From: Labrus mixtus
Taxonomy: Eukaryota; Chordata; Actinopteri; Labriformes; Labridae
Assembly: GCF_963584025.1 (NCBI RefSeq)
Contig: NC_083625.1
Coordinates: 3,178,629-3,242,628 of the forward strand
DNA: 64,000 nt
Direction: 5' to 3'
Shown: piece by piece, positions 9,001-23,600 of the stretch
Layout of the letters: the number at the start of each line of letters is the position of its first letter
Numbering within the stretch: position 1 is the first letter of the stretch
Position numbers and translations under genes: made by a program
The notes under the pieces: model-generated
Seen by the model: the letters and a program-made list of their open reading frames with translations, nothing else
Database searches by the model: none
What the model was told of the DNA's origin: nothing

Positions 9001-10446
9001 CACACTGTTCTGGGTAGAAATAAAAAAAAAAACTGTTCTGAGTCACATGTTAGCAGAAGTATTTTGACCATGTTCCCCTGCAGTCTGAATGTAGTCTTTG
9101 TGTTTAAGTCCACTGGAACTGACACATTTTCCAAATCCACAGAAACACCGCCGAGTTCTGAAAACAGAGTTTATGCATCTTACCACACTTTGGCAACTTG
9201 GGCATGAGCAGTCAGCAGAAGTGGTGAAGCGAGTCTCCGGCACCAACTTCACTGTGAGAAACCAAACCTGAGCTCATTTCCTGACTGCTTCAAGTCGATG
9301 GAGCTGTCAGAGGCACAAACAGCAAAGGAGACAAAACATACATGAAGTCAAAGTATCAGTTCTGTACTGGGGGAAAAAGAATGAAGAAAACACGTCCTTT
9401 GAATGACTTATAAAAAATAAAAATAAATGTTTTTTGATTGTAAATTCTGATGCATGAATATAGAGGATTTAAAGTTTAAAGCAACAAATCAAGTAGGCCT
9501 AAGTACCTCAAACGAGCTCCCATCGCTGTATAAAATAAATCAGTGTTTCTGCAGGTTTTTTTTAGGACCCTAAGCAAAATATGATCCCCCCAAGATCACA
9601 TTATCGGAATAACCTACATCTCCATGAGCAAGCTTTTTTTTCCCCCCACATGGGTTGTGTTGGTGTCCCCCTGGTGGCAGAGGGGGGCCCTGCGCCGCCT
9701 CCATCAGCTCACACTCTGTTGTTTATGCCTCAGGCCGACCACACTCAGAGTCCAGATATTAGACTGCAGACGATGCAACAAAAAGAAAAAAACCTCTGAG
9801 AAAATCCTTTGGACTTTGTTTATGAAAAATGCCCTGAGCTTTCAAGTTTGCTGACCTACATACATCTAATAATCTCCTCAGAAAAAAACCCACATAATGA
9901 TAAGTTGTCAGTAATCAGTCACAGCTTCACTTGGTCCTGACAAGTCTAATGGATGTAGGGGCTGTACGGCCAAAAAACAGTCGAGGGTTTACTGAACTCA
10001 TGGCACTCTTCAAAGAGTCGATGAGGGCAAAAAGACTGCACAAAAAAGAAGTCAAATCACATCAAGCAAAACGGTTTTAGGCACAAGGAGAAAAACTTCA
10101 CAATGACAGATGTTTCAAGTAGAATTAAGTAGAACTGTCTTTTATTCACAACTTTTTATCTTCATTTTTGTTTGTATTAACCTGTGATCTGATGTCGTTG
10201 TCTTCTTCTTTATATTTATATTATTGTCATCAGCTTGTTGACTTTTCTCTTGTATTTAATTTTCTTTAATTGGGGCTTCATCTGGCTTTTTGGACCTGCC
10301 GGTTGTATCTTTTATATTCCTTGTATTTGCATTTACATTATTTTTTGTGCTCTTCTCTCTGTTTGGCCGGACTGTTTATGTTTATTGTGTTATTGTCCTG
10401 ACTTCCTGTCTTTGTCTGTCAAAGCACTTTGTAAAATCTGTTTTTA
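6050..10446. other. Intergenic region between receptor-like gene and LINE fragment
   Basis: No gene was found. It contains a SINE at 7285-7441, a candidate terminal exon at 6277-6324 and many short frames without family signatures. The rest looks like unremarkable AT-rich intergenic DNA, with a possible dispersed repeat near 9550-9740 (pyrimidine tract and CCCCCTGGTGGCAGAGG). Confidence 0.5.
7285..7441 (-). mobile_element. tRNA-derived SINE
   Basis: Reading the minus strand, it starts GGCGCCGGTGGCAGAGTGGT, followed by a B-box-like GGTTTGAATCC and the family body (CTCTCTCCAATAAAGG complement), and ends in a short homopolymer. It is the same family as 29695-29900 but more diverged. It is a retroposed tRNA-like sequence, not a tRNA gene. 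Confidence 0.75.
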
Positions 10447-11160
<714 letters not shown>

Positions 11161-11210
11161 TTTAACTTAAACTAAATGGTTAGTAAACTAATGGTGTTAT
11201 ATAAATAAAG

Positions 11211-11232
11211 TTATTATTATTATTATTATTAT
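11211..11232. repeat. (TTA)n microsatellite
   Basis: A short TTA trinucleotide run just after the LINE tail, about 320 bp before the vps37d start codon. Confidence 0.9.
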
Positions 11233-11379
11233 GACTATATACATGTAGTAATACTTGCTGCTTAATTAGTTGCTATTTGTCACAGCACATAACATTGAAT
11301 ACTACATGAGTGAAGTACTTGAGTAAATTTATTTGGAATATTTGGAGAAGTGGAAGTGGCTTTTATTTTGAAGGTTTTT

Positions 11380-11555
11380 TAACAGGAAGTGTAGCGGTTG
11401 GTGGTGCGTCGTCCGTTGACGCTGCATGCGGAGCCTGAACGCATCGCATTCCGATGTGAGAGCGAGATGTGACCGCGGTGCGGACTTGTTCTTTTTTTTT
11501 CATGTCTCCAAAACCGTCTTCAAGCTCAGTCTGAAGGACTACAACGTGCAGCGTG
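11380..11555 (+). promoter_or_regulatory. vps37d 5'UTR and promoter-proximal region
   Basis: The sequence changes from AT-rich to clearly CpG-richer (GTGCGTCGTCCGTTGACG, GACCGCGGTGCGG) just before the vps37d ATG. ACAGGAAGTG at 11381 resembles an ETS site. No TATA box was seen. This fits a CpG-type promoter. The transcription start cannot be placed from sequence alone. Confidence 0.5.
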
Positions 11556-11666
11556 ATGGAGCCGAACACTTGTCCTGACGGTTACCGGGCTTTGAGCGAC
11601 TGTGAGCTCAGCGAGCTTTTACAAAACGACGACAAAATGGATCAAATCATTCGGCTCAATGAGAAG
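11556..11666 (+). CDS. vps37d: vps37d coding exon 1
   Basis: Encodes residues 1-37, from ATG (context GCGTGATGG, good at +4) to the donor GAGAAG|GTAAGG. It contains the first helix of the Mod(r) domain, ending IIRLNEK. The open frame runs 26 codons into the intron before a stop, so the ORF alone overstates the exon. Confidence 0.93.
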
Positions 11667-14600
11667 GTAAGGTATCCTCTTGTTCCCCCCCAAAGGAAAC
11701 CAAAGTGCCGTAAGGAATTTGTGCAGCATTACCCCATGTGTTAAACCTTTAATTTATCTTTCTCTACTTTTTATCCTCTCTTAAAATTCGCGTTTTTTTT
11801 GTGTTTTAATGTCATTCACATTTAACGCAAATCCGCTTTACATGGCTCATCGATTGTCTGCGTGGCGAGTGGCCGGATTTCCATTTCTTTTCATGAACAC
11901 CGTCTCCTAATAATGTGGTAAATTAGTCACCGAAACCACGATAAAACACTAAAAAAAACATAATTGCGGTCACTCCAAGTGATAAATGTATCTTGCAGTG
12001 GTTCTCTTCGCGCAGAAAGCTTCCATAGACCCCCATACGCGCCGTTATGTGGTTTGAGTTCTCACGCTGAACCCCGTTTAAGAAATGTGGCAATCTAGTG
12101 TTTCTTCATTTTTCCTGTGATCAGCAAAGTTAAAAACGATGAATTGAGTAACCATTAAAACGATCTTAGCATACTCCTTTATTCGGCTATCATTTGGTGT
12201 GTGTAGCATCGCGTATTTGAATTTAAATTGAACTTTTACAAGTGGTCATCCCGTTCCCTTTTCGTTTAAAAGATAGATTGGCGACCCGAGCTAATTCGGA
12301 ATAAAAGTGAACTTCCACAATGGGAAGTTGCGCTTAAATCTTTTGTTTTTGTGCCGAATTTAGCTGTCGTCAATGACAATCACTAACCGTCATTGTTCGC
12401 ACCATTTAATGATTTAATGGTTGCGTGATAACACGGTACAATTAAAGTCGGCGTTTTTAAAAAGGGAATTCCACGTGGTTCATTCTGCGTGACAGAGGCA
12501 CGTTTCGGTGGCTAATACAAGATGACCACCTTTCTGTCGTATAGCAATACTTCATCACTTTCTCTTTCACTCCCAACACACACACCACACGCAGATACAA
12601 GGTGGTCCAATGGTTCCCAAACTTTTTCATGCATGGGGCCCCATTTTGATGAGGTTTGCCTTTAGGGGGGTGTGGGGGTGGGGGGTGTTCAAACAGAAAA
12701 GACTCTCTCAGTCAGGAGTCAGCAGGCTATAGGATTGCGTTGCCCTCGCAGCCAATGGGTGGAGTGGATAACAACAGTGTGTGCAGTGAAACATAACCAG
12801 GGTGGGATAGTCATGTTGTCATTGTGACGTGCAAACACCCAAGGAGTTTAATATTCAAAAAAAATCAACTGTTTCTTTTATTATTGGACCCCCCCCCCCC
12901 CACCACCATGAGAAGAGAACCCCAGGGCTGGATCACATTTCAGTGTTTATACACTGCTGTTGCTTGGTTTTATTGAATTAAAAAAAAAAAAAAAAGAAGC
13001 TGCATGCTTTGAGGTATTTGCTCAGAGACGACGACAGTCATTACTTATTTGTCCTGTGTTTGGCAAAGGATGCGTCATTTGAAACCTGGCTCTGCGGATG
13101 AAATGGGATGATGGAGCTAAAGTGGTTGAATCTCACCAAGAGGTCATACAATTCCCCCTCTGGGAGCAGAGCAGATTACCCAAATCCACAATCCAGACAG
13201 CTTGGGGGTGTTTCTTTTTTTTTTTAGCATTTATCTGTCATTAACAAATAAGACAGACTCCTTTGTTTCCAGAGGGCGTTAATCCTTTAAAATATTCTCT
13301 CGGTAGTATATATCAACACATGTACTGTGTATGTTTCATGGCTGACTGCATTCACATCCCATCTCTCATCTCCATCCAGGCTCTGGGAGCACTGCGCTTC
13401 ATTAGTCTCATGTTAATGATGAGTGTTATGTAAACATCTGAGGTTATTCATAATCATAGTCTCATTAATAAAATACAAAATGTTCCCGTCTCCAGCGCCA
13501 CAGTGAGCTTCTTCTCAGAGTGACCCTCAATAATCACGCAGATGGGAGCGATACGTTTTAACGTTGATCTGGAGTAGGGAAACCAAAAAATCTGCAGTCA
13601 TGGAAACATAGCAGTCTGTTGAAACCTGGGTAGCCTCAAACGCTCTGCAGCTGCAGTACAGTCATGTCTGTGTCGGGGTGATAACATTTACGCTCCACCG
13701 GCACCACATGAAGAGGAGGAGGTGAGAGTTATGTTCCTCTGGACACCGGAGCAGCGGCAGGCTGATTTCAAGTGGAGGCCGCCGCTGAGAACCTCGCAGC
13801 AGGTGACACATTAAGGGAAGGAGATAATGCTAGCGGAGCTTGGAGGAATAAGTGTATTTCATATGCTGTTAGCTTTATTGAGTTTACCTGGGCTGTAGCA
13901 CTCAGAGAGAGAGAGAGAGAGAGAGAGAGCTGCTGTCCTGCTTAGATCACTTGGAGTAGCACAGACAGAATCGACCCCGCCCTGATTACACTGTTAAACA
14001 AGCAGATTTTCTTATAAACATCATTAATGAGGTCCAGACCTTGCTGACATCATCATCATCTCTTCTTCTTTATGACTTCATGCCTCTGCGCTCTTTTGAC
14101 AATCTTCATCACCGGTACCTTTCACAAAAAAAAACCACACCTCCCTGTTTCAAAAAGCTTCTCTCACGATTCTGTTATCTCAACAGGTGAGAGAGGTGAG
14201 GCTTGTTATGAAAGACGTAGCAAATCTAAAAAGAGTGCAGAATAACGTCAACATCATCTCGCTGCACTAAACAAATAACAAACATCATTAGAGGGTTCTT
14301 ATTATGAGGTGTGGCACCGCGATCATTGCATTTAAGGATAGGTGTAACAGCGTCTCTCTCTGTTTACCTGCAGAGCCTATCACATGCTACTCCTGGCTCT
14401 ACTTATGTGAAGGGTAGATCGCCGGGGGAAATTGTTTTTTTTATCAATATGCGATCTTAGATGGCAATCGTACATGATTTAAAAAAAAAAAAAGAGCTCT
14501 CTCCCTTGGATGCATGGAAAGTGAGTTTACTGCATCCTTTTAGATTTGAATGAGTCAGAGACGCAGGACGGATACTATCAAACATCACTGAGATGTTGTA

Positions 14601-17600
14601 GAATGGTTTTCTTATCTTAGTTTATGTAATTCAAGTTTTGTAATGATACAGGTAAACTGATAAATTGTGCTGATGGCTGAAGGTCAGTAACCTACATCCT
14701 GGTCAAATCAGAGATTTTTGATTGTAAATACCTTCCTGAAATTGTCACAACTTGTTGGCCTGGCTTGTTGAGGCAGATATAGTTCTTTACTTTTAGAGTC
14801 TTTGGAGTCTGGTTCTGCTTCTCATTTCTGTCTGTTTAAAGGAAGTTTTTCCCTGCCGAGTACTTGTCCACTGATTGATTAATGTTGGCCCCCTCTAGAT
14901 AATATTACATAAAGTACGGCGTGGTTCCTGCTCTAATCTTAAAGTGTCATGACTTTTGTTGTGATTGTGTTCTTCACAAAGTTGATTGATTGACTTTAAA
15001 GCCCCTTCTGCCCAAACACTCCCCTCCTGAACACGTCCTGACATGACTCAGCTGAACTTTACATCAAGTTGACTTCACCCTGCCAGCCCCCCGAGTTAAG
15101 ACTCTGTCAGATGATCATTGCATTTCAGCTGCTCCCTGCTTCTGTTAGTCCGTACATTTCTTTCCATTCATTGATATTGTGGATAAATCCCAAATTCATA
15201 TTGCATTGATACCAATGATAAACAGTCGTCTACAGACATGTCTCTGTACATGTGTGAAAAGGCAAGTCTGGATCAAGTCCCCACCTGAATCTCAAGACAA
15301 TGTGTCAGGACTTTTTGTGAAGCAGCTCATCACAAGGCGTTGAACCAAATGTTGAAGTTGCCGGTCTGAAAACCAAGACAACAAATTTAAAGATGCTGTC
15401 GTGTCAAGCCCTGAAAAGGTTTCTTCTCATGTAGGGACATATTTCATCTTACACATGATCCAAGTATTGATTTATCTAAATATTGGGCGTAGCAGCTAAA
15501 ACTGGTTCCATATTGGCCAACGACAGGATGATCAAACCGGCCCCACAGATGGATTCATTTCTATCGGTTGAATCAAGGCCTGGTGCTTCATAAAGAACTT
15601 CATTGAATAGAAATTACTGATGCTTCTCGTCAATTTCATTGCAGGCAGAGTCTTTGATTTGTGGCTTTTGGCTGCTGAAACCTTATTTCACTTGAGCCAC
15701 ATTTAAGATAAAAAGAGCAACACCTATGGTTGTGGTCAGACATGTTGAACCACAGGAAATGATCTCTGTACAAGACTCTGTTTGCCGGATGAAGGTCTAG
15801 TACCAAAACGTTGTCTGTAAATGTTTGTTTGCAAGTTGTGCAGAAGTTTACCTGTAAGTTTTTGAAGGCCACATCACTCTCCTAGGCACCTGTCCTATGA
15901 AATACATGTGCAAAGTTTTTTTTTCTATTTTAAACCAAAGGAAACGACAGTCTGCTGTTCCTCATTTTCTACAGTGCAGAATTTCCGACTCTTTAAGTGT
16001 TCCCCAAGCGTCGTTTGTCATGGAGGGTAAACACTGTCAGGACAGCTTTATAGCTCATGCATCAAATCAGGAAAAAAAAACTCCCTCCCTGAAGTCTGCA
16101 GCAATTGTTGTTTAATAAACGGGGCGGATTGCTTTAAGCAGGAAGTGGATTGTCCACTTTGATTCCTGTTTAAAGAAAACGGGGCGTATGATTGGGCTGT
16201 TAAAATCTGAATGGAGCTGTGTTATCTTTATTCTTGCAGGACCTTTTTTTCTTCTTCTTCCAGAATGAATAGCAGATCTGTGGTATCTCTTTCTGCACTC
16301 ACACAGACCATCTTTTTACTACAAGGCACATTCTGCAAATTCCACCGAACTCGGGACTCTTGCATCCTTTTGATGACCCGTAAAATGTGAGACAGATGCA
16401 GCGCAGAACACTGGACTGAATGAAACAGCCTTCAGGCTTGTAGTGACTGAGTGTTGAGAGAAAGCAATAGAGCAAGAAAAAGTATCCGGGCTGGGCAGAA
16501 TCACAGGAATGCAGAGGCTGTTAGAAAAGTCGAAAAAGGGATTCAGATTTTTCCCAGATTGAAGTTAACAGAGTGGCATTGTGTCAGTGCTTGAGACACC
16601 CATTGTTTATATCAGCGCTTTGCTGGCAGGACTTACAGGGAGTGGCATTCATTTAAATAATTTATGGTTTGCCTATTCTAGTGACAATGATTACCAACCC
16701 CTCCCCCATATACCCATACAGCAACCACCATCCCTCAAACCCCAGCAGCATGATGACTACAACAAGAATTCTGTGACATCATGACCATAAACATGATTTA
16801 TGAAGTTTTCAGACAAAAAAGAGAAGCAAACTTTTTTGAATAGCGTTATTTTGAAAGATTTCGATTGCATCATTTATTAGCACATTGTTAGGTACCATCT
16901 GGGAAATTTACCTTAAGATGATCTTTATTGTTGGTTTCAGCCATTGATTGTATAAATATGGAAACTTATTTCCACTAGGTATGAGTGCGTTTAGTTCACT
17001 AAACAGTTTAATGTCATCACCCTCTCTAGGCGGCACTAAAATCGTAGTCTGTTTAACAAGTTATTAATAATTTGGCCGATCAAATGTTTTGCTCAAACCT
17101 TCCCACACAATCATGGGCTGTAGACGTAGACTGGCTATGGCTCCTGCTCTACAACCTGGATGTAAACAAGCACAGTGAATGGATAGCATCATGTTGGAGC
17201 AGTGCAGTTTGGCTGTAGTTTGATCTAGAAAATGGAGATTTAGTTGTATGTAGACCGTGTCAGGCTAAATGTCGATCAGATCAACGTGTAACTACATGAA
17301 GCACAGGCGTGTGGATGTAAACCTGCAGGGAGGACCGAAGGCTGGTTGTACTAGTTCTGATAATATTAGCCACACTCTGCAAACCAAAATAAGTCGCTTA
17401 ACCGCAGGCAATTTTAATTAAATCTTGAAAGTTTTTTTCTTATCTGGAGACTAGTGGGGTGACCAGAATTTATAGGTCCATTTAACCAGCTTGGGAATAA
17501 GTCGGCCGGGAACATCACTAGTCAATACTGCGGCTTTTCCAGATGGGAACAGGAGGGTGTTGAGGCGATTTGCCCATTTACATACATTCTATGATGGAAA

Positions 17601-20600
17601 CTGAGTCTGTATTGCTTTTCAGCTGCAGTGCATTGACCTGTCCTTCTGCAGTAAGTATATTAAGTACATGAACCTCAAAATCATATGAAACTTTACCGTC
17701 ATCCCACCATTTGATTGGATAATGGATTACTTGATAATTCCTTCACATTTTAGTAATTTTGGAAATCAGCACGTTGGAATATTGCCGAGAATAGAGTCAG
17801 GAAAAGTTTTCTTTGATGATGTAAACCGGTATAAGTGAGCCAATGTGATTTAAGACAGCATGAGTGAAGGCATTGATAGCCAGCTAACCAACAAAAATCG
17901 TTTCATGGTTCCAACGTTAAGATGTACTACAGAGGGAATAATTGTCCATTGAGGATGAATAACTGTTTGAGGTTGTAAAACTCACATGGACAGTGATTAT
18001 TAAAGACAAAAAAGACTAAAGGATTGTTTTTCTTGGTGTTGAAATCTGTGGCTTTCCAATCCATTCTTTAAAAAGCCTCGTATTCTGAAGCTTAAAAACA
18101 CAAATGCTCGAGTTTTTCTTTCCAAATTGTTCTGACTTTGGGAAGAAAAAAAAAACAAAAAACGATATTTGTCAGACATAAATAATTCTGTTTCAAAGAA
18201 CAACCCACTTCAAAGTCATAAAATAACACGCAGTATTAACAGTTGGAGAGAGAGTGTCAGTTTTTAATGAGTGGTGTCTCCTTTAGAAGTAAAAATATAT
18301 ATATATATGTGTGTTAGCAACGGGCTGTTTTTATAGTGGAAACAAAGTCATTTTCATCTTTCAACCTCAAACCTTTCAAAGTGTTGGCTCTTGTAATAAA
18401 AAGACAACCAGACAACTTTCCATTTTTCAACAAAACATAGCAACTAGGACAACAATCCCAATTTGTAGCCAAGATCCCAGCGTTTTTAATAGTGAAATAA
18501 GGCTCAGACATTGGATAGCAGTGACGACTTGTTTTGGTACTTGCTCACCTACTGGAGTAGAAGACTCCCAACTGAGAGTCAGCTTGGACTTTTTCTAGTC
18601 CCAGAACTCTCTTGATTGAGTGGACGCCTGGAGTTAAGTCTTGAGCTTTATTGCTCTCCCTCTTTCCTGTATTTTCTCACCGCACCATGGGGGAAACTTG
18701 CCCTGCAGAAATAGTTACTCAAGTCGTTCAAGCATTTGCAGCAGTCCCAGTTTACGGACAAAGTTTAAATCTTTCCCAGAGATAATACGTATAGTTGTAG
18801 GCATAACTACATTGTGAAAGCAAGGCTCCAAAGGAATGAATCTAATCTTTGTTGGTGACATTTGATTGTGTGTGACTTCATAATGATAGCTTGATGTAAA
18901 AATGGGATGCGTGGGATTGAGATGTTGTGCTGGAGATTTACGTTTGTTTTTACAGTTTCCATTGAAGCCTGTTCATCAGTTTGAACTCAGTTAAAGTCAA
19001 AGTCTATTTTGACTGCTGGGTGATGATGCTGGTTTCAGAAGCAGGCCTGTGACTTCAAGGACATCGGTGTATTTCCGAGGTCTAGCTGTGATGGTATGCT
19101 GATGGAGCTGCTACCTGCCTCCATCAGCAGGTGCTGACACTTCACCTTCAGGTGATTCAGGGTCCTGTGCAGCCTCCATTAGGCTGCAGGAGAAGATAAA
19201 GAGATTGTATCATGCTGCTCCAAATGACTTTCTAATACACCGAAACTTTTTTTCAGTCCAGCACTGATATTTCCTTTCCACTGTGGGGTCATTCAGGACA
19301 AATCAACTCATGTAACCCAAGAACCACTGGGAGTTTCTTTTAGCAATTTATTGCAAGGCACCAACACAACTTTCCTACGACTGTAGAGAGACGAAGTATT
19401 CACACGTCTGCATGAAGGCTTTGAAGAGAGTCAATGAATGCCTTATGATATTAGACATGGTCCCTGCAGTACACTGGTGTGTTACAAGCCACACAGCAGC
19501 TTTACAAATGATTGACTGACTTTCTTCTAAGATGTTTTTGTATGACCTCTTGGGCCCCTGTGGCTTTTCAAGATCCCTGGCCCCACCACTGTAACCACTG
19601 GCCCGGGAACATGAACGCTTAAGACAAAATGTAATAAACTTTGATTTGATCAACTCTATGTATCCTGAAGGACATTCATGTATCGGGTTGCTCCAACGTG
19701 ACAGTACAAAAGAGTAACATAATAGAGCATCAAATATAAGTGGAATACAAAACATCACCTGGCCAAGCATATTTTCTATCCGCCAAAAAATAAATTGCGG
19801 GGCGCTGGTGGCCTTGCAGTTAGTTTGCATTCCCCGTGTATGGAGGATGTAGTCTTCTAGTCTGACCCGTGGCCCTTTTTTCTACAATGGTAGTGTTGTT
19901 TATGCGGCCGCCTTAACTACAAAGCGCTGTGGGAAACACTGCTGTTTTCTATGTTTGAGGCAGTGTTTAAACTCGCCCCACTGGAACGTGCAATCAGCTG
20001 GCTCCAGGTCTGTCCATCGTGGGCCCAGTTATAAAGTCCAGTCCCGTGACTTCATGGTGAAGTTAAAGACAACCCTTCAAATTAAGAGTATCGACATGTA
20101 TGTTACAGGAGGTTTTATTTTTACTGTCCTCTACGTAGTTTTGAGAAACAACCTTCAGCTGTACCACATTTATTGTATAATTATCTGACATTTATTTCTC
20201 TCTTTAGTTTAAGGAGCTTCAGGTGGAGAGGGAAATGCTGCAGACGTCCAATCGGAGCCTGGCCGAGGACAGCCTGGCCCGACGACCCCGCCTCTGTAAC
20301 GGCAAACTCCAACTGGCGGAGAAATACCGGGAATTGTCCAACCTGGCAACCACATGCTGGGAAAAACAGAGTCAGCTCGGTGAGTATACCCCACCATTGA
20401 CAAGACAATGAGTTTGGAGGGCAGCGAGGAGGAGGAGGGGATGTTTCTGGTTTCATACTCGAATGCCAGTGGGTGATCACTGTCGAGTCATAAGTCAGGA
20501 GGAGTGTGGTTGTGATGACAAGGTCACGGGTTCAGATTCCAGGACTGGATGGGTAAATATGGACTTGCTAAGTGGAAGTGAGGCCCTGAAAAGGACGACA

Positions 20601-23600
20601 TTGCTGCCATTTTCTGGATGAACAACTTTCTGTATAACTGTAAACAGCTTAGGACTGTCTATGGAGACAGATTTTTTTGTGATGTTTTGTGTAGAATTGA
20701 ATGAAAAAGAACAACTTGCAGAACAAAAGGTGGCGTCCTAACCACTTAAGGTTTGAGCTAATTATACGTGATATCCCACAGTGGCTCCTCCGTGTCTCAC
20801 CTTGTAATTGCAGCGAGATTTTCAGCGTTTACCGCCTGCTTGAAGACATAGACAGCAGAATGAATTGCTTTTGACTCACTGTGACAGTCTCGCTGCTTCA
20901 GAGAATGAGGGAAGTTTCACTTCAGAGTACAGAAAAGAGCGTCGGAGTGTCAGCGAGACGAGCCTTCAACCGCTCAGCGAAAGCCTCAGCATGACTGCAG
21001 TTTGGTCATGGGAACGAAATGGAGCATATCAAATGCCAGCAGGAAGCTTGCAGCAGTTGTCAAGGAATTTGCGGGGTGAAAGGGGCCTTGTCTTTGTTTA
21101 GGCGAGTCATGCTTTTGACGGGGGCAGCACCAGAGGATGTCTTTTTAAGCCCAAAGCCACTGAATTATAAGCCCTCAAGGGCAGGCTTCAGAAATTCCTC
21201 CCAGTGTAAAAGAGCCATGCCCAGAACAGGTGATAAAATAAATCCAGTGCATTAATTTCCAGAGGTAATGTCAACCCGCTGCATATTTATAACTCCTGTG
21301 TGAAGGCTTAAATGGAGCAGACCCAGAGCTTGGGTTCCTTAACGAAACAGCGGTTGCCAGATTTGTGCTGCGGCCTCAGCTGCCGGCCAGTGATGGAAGT
21401 TGGGTGGAATGTTAAACTTCCTCTCAATGTGTGCGCATTACACAGATGCGATCCCACCTCCCCAGCAAAGCAGGATGGGTGGGGGTCCGTCCTTCCTCTG
21501 CAAAACATCTGACTCTCATTTGCTGCAACAGAGGAACAGGGGGGAAAAGAGATGAATGAGGAGGTTTTTTCTTCGGCAGAGTTATTGCAGCTGAGACAAA
21601 CTGTGGAGAAGATCGAGGCAGACAGCTGTATTGTTTAATACGTCCCGCTGTTTGTTTGACCAAAGACAGCTGACAAAGTGGGCTGTGGTCCCCCAGGTGG
21701 AGTGGAGACCCTGAGTGGTTTGTAACTTTCTCACTGTGTCCCTCTCTGCAGCTCGGTGCAAATCAACGACGCTCACTTTCACATGTCTCAGATTGCGGAA
21801 AATCCATTTCAAACATGCCTTCACACAAAGGTGACCCTTTTCTCTTCAAAGCCCACCTGCCTCTACAATCCATGAAGTGTTCCCTTGTTTTGCCAAATTC
21901 CCACATCCTGTTAATACCTGCCAGGATTATATTTAGTGACCACGGTCACACCATTAGTCACAGGTGTCACAAGGCAAACTACTTCAAACTGTTTTTTTTA
22001 TTGACTGTTACTTCAAGTTGTCATTACAATGTCTGAACCAATTAGAATCAGAATTGGGGTTTATTACCAAGTACATTTACATATACAAGGAATTTGACTT
22101 GGTGTATTGGTGCTAAACAATTAACAAGGAATTACAGCCCTAGTGTGGTTTAGTTAAAGTTTGGTAACGCTTTAAATTAAGAACGCGACAGATATTGAGC
22201 AGTTTGGCTCTGAGCGTGAAAGCGGAGAGAACAAAGAGCTCTGTGAGCAAGGAGCAAGATTTTCACCACTCCCCTGGACTCACATTGTCTGGCTGTAGGA
22301 GAGGATGTCTTGAAGTAAACAAGGAAAGGAAGAGACACTCAACAAATACTGTAAATGGTGTTTGTTGCTGACCTCCAGTGGTTTCATTTCTCACCTTGTT
22401 GTAGTGATGCAGCACCTCCTGAAACCACTGTTGTTGGGTTGTTGTCAAGGTTACAACAAAGCATATTTCTGAGCACATTCACAAGTGATGCTGGCTGCCT
22501 GAGCAACAGAACTAAGACTGTTAAGAAGATCTATGTTTCCTCATGTTAATGAAAAACGTACTTCAAGACGCATTACAGGCTCTGTCAAGATTTCTCTCTC
22601 TAGTAAAATCCATCCCGATCCCCCAGATAATACTGATAAAAATAAGTATTTAATGTGTATTTATGAAGTCTTGACCCCTTTTTTGTTGTTTATCATTGAA
22701 AAGGTTCAAAACGTTGACAGCATCACATCCCCTTGAGATATTTTCATCACTTCTATGCTGCTATTTAAAACATCAGCACACTCAGTCAGGTGTCACTATG
22801 CTTCAATGAGAAATGTATTCTTTGTAGTTATTGCTGCTTATAATAAAAAACGTTTAAAAGTCCAGCAGTATCTCAGGTGGGAGCAGTCTCCGTCGACCAG
22901 CATGTTCAGCAGCTACAACACGTTGGAGATATTAACTTAACAAGTGTCTAGTTTCTGTATTTATATCACCAGCAGGGCAGTTTGGATTCCCCAGTGGGTG
23001 TTGAAAAGCATCCTGGGACACTTTAGTGGAATCACTGCTGGAGCAGAAGTAGTCGAGGCAGCTAAAGTTAAATTGAGCATTCACTCAAGTCCAACCCCCC
23101 CGATAGAAATTGTCCAGTCGTACCTTTGCAACCGAAACGGGGGGACTTGAATAACTCTGGATTTCCCTTTATGTTGAAGCTGTGTGTAAGGTGCAGATGT
23201 AGGAGACGGACTTGTATCGTTTAGATGGTACTGTCTTTTTTTCCCTTCTCCAAACCTTCAAAATTAAAGTTATCCGGTAGAATATTGTGACCTCCGCTTG
23301 CATTTTAAGCCTGATAACTCCGGTTTAGAAGTTAATACCTACGACATAATTGGGGTTGGGGTTACAGGCTCAGTCAAACAGACAAGAAGCATCCTGTCCA
23401 TAACCTGCACAGCTACTGTCAAGTATTCCCCTTCTCTGTGTGTGAGCCACAACACACTCCTACCAGGTTAGCTTTATCAGCTGGTTAACAACGACTGATG
23501 GAGTCTGTTGGTGAGAGTCGCTGTCTCAGCCAGTGAAATAGAGAGCAGTTGACTGGCAACACTAGCCCAGTGGTTCCAAAAGAGATACCTTCTCAAAGAA

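Larger units (their letters stand above)
11667..20207. other. vps37d intron 1 (8.5 kb)
   Basis: Canonical GT..AG. It holds a possible hAT-like element near 12612-12915, a (GA)n run, a LINE 3' end near 14830-14995 and a SINE at 19795-19885. The first 900 bp and the block around 13360-13480 are free of recognised repeats. No nested gene is supported on either strand. Confidence 0.85.
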
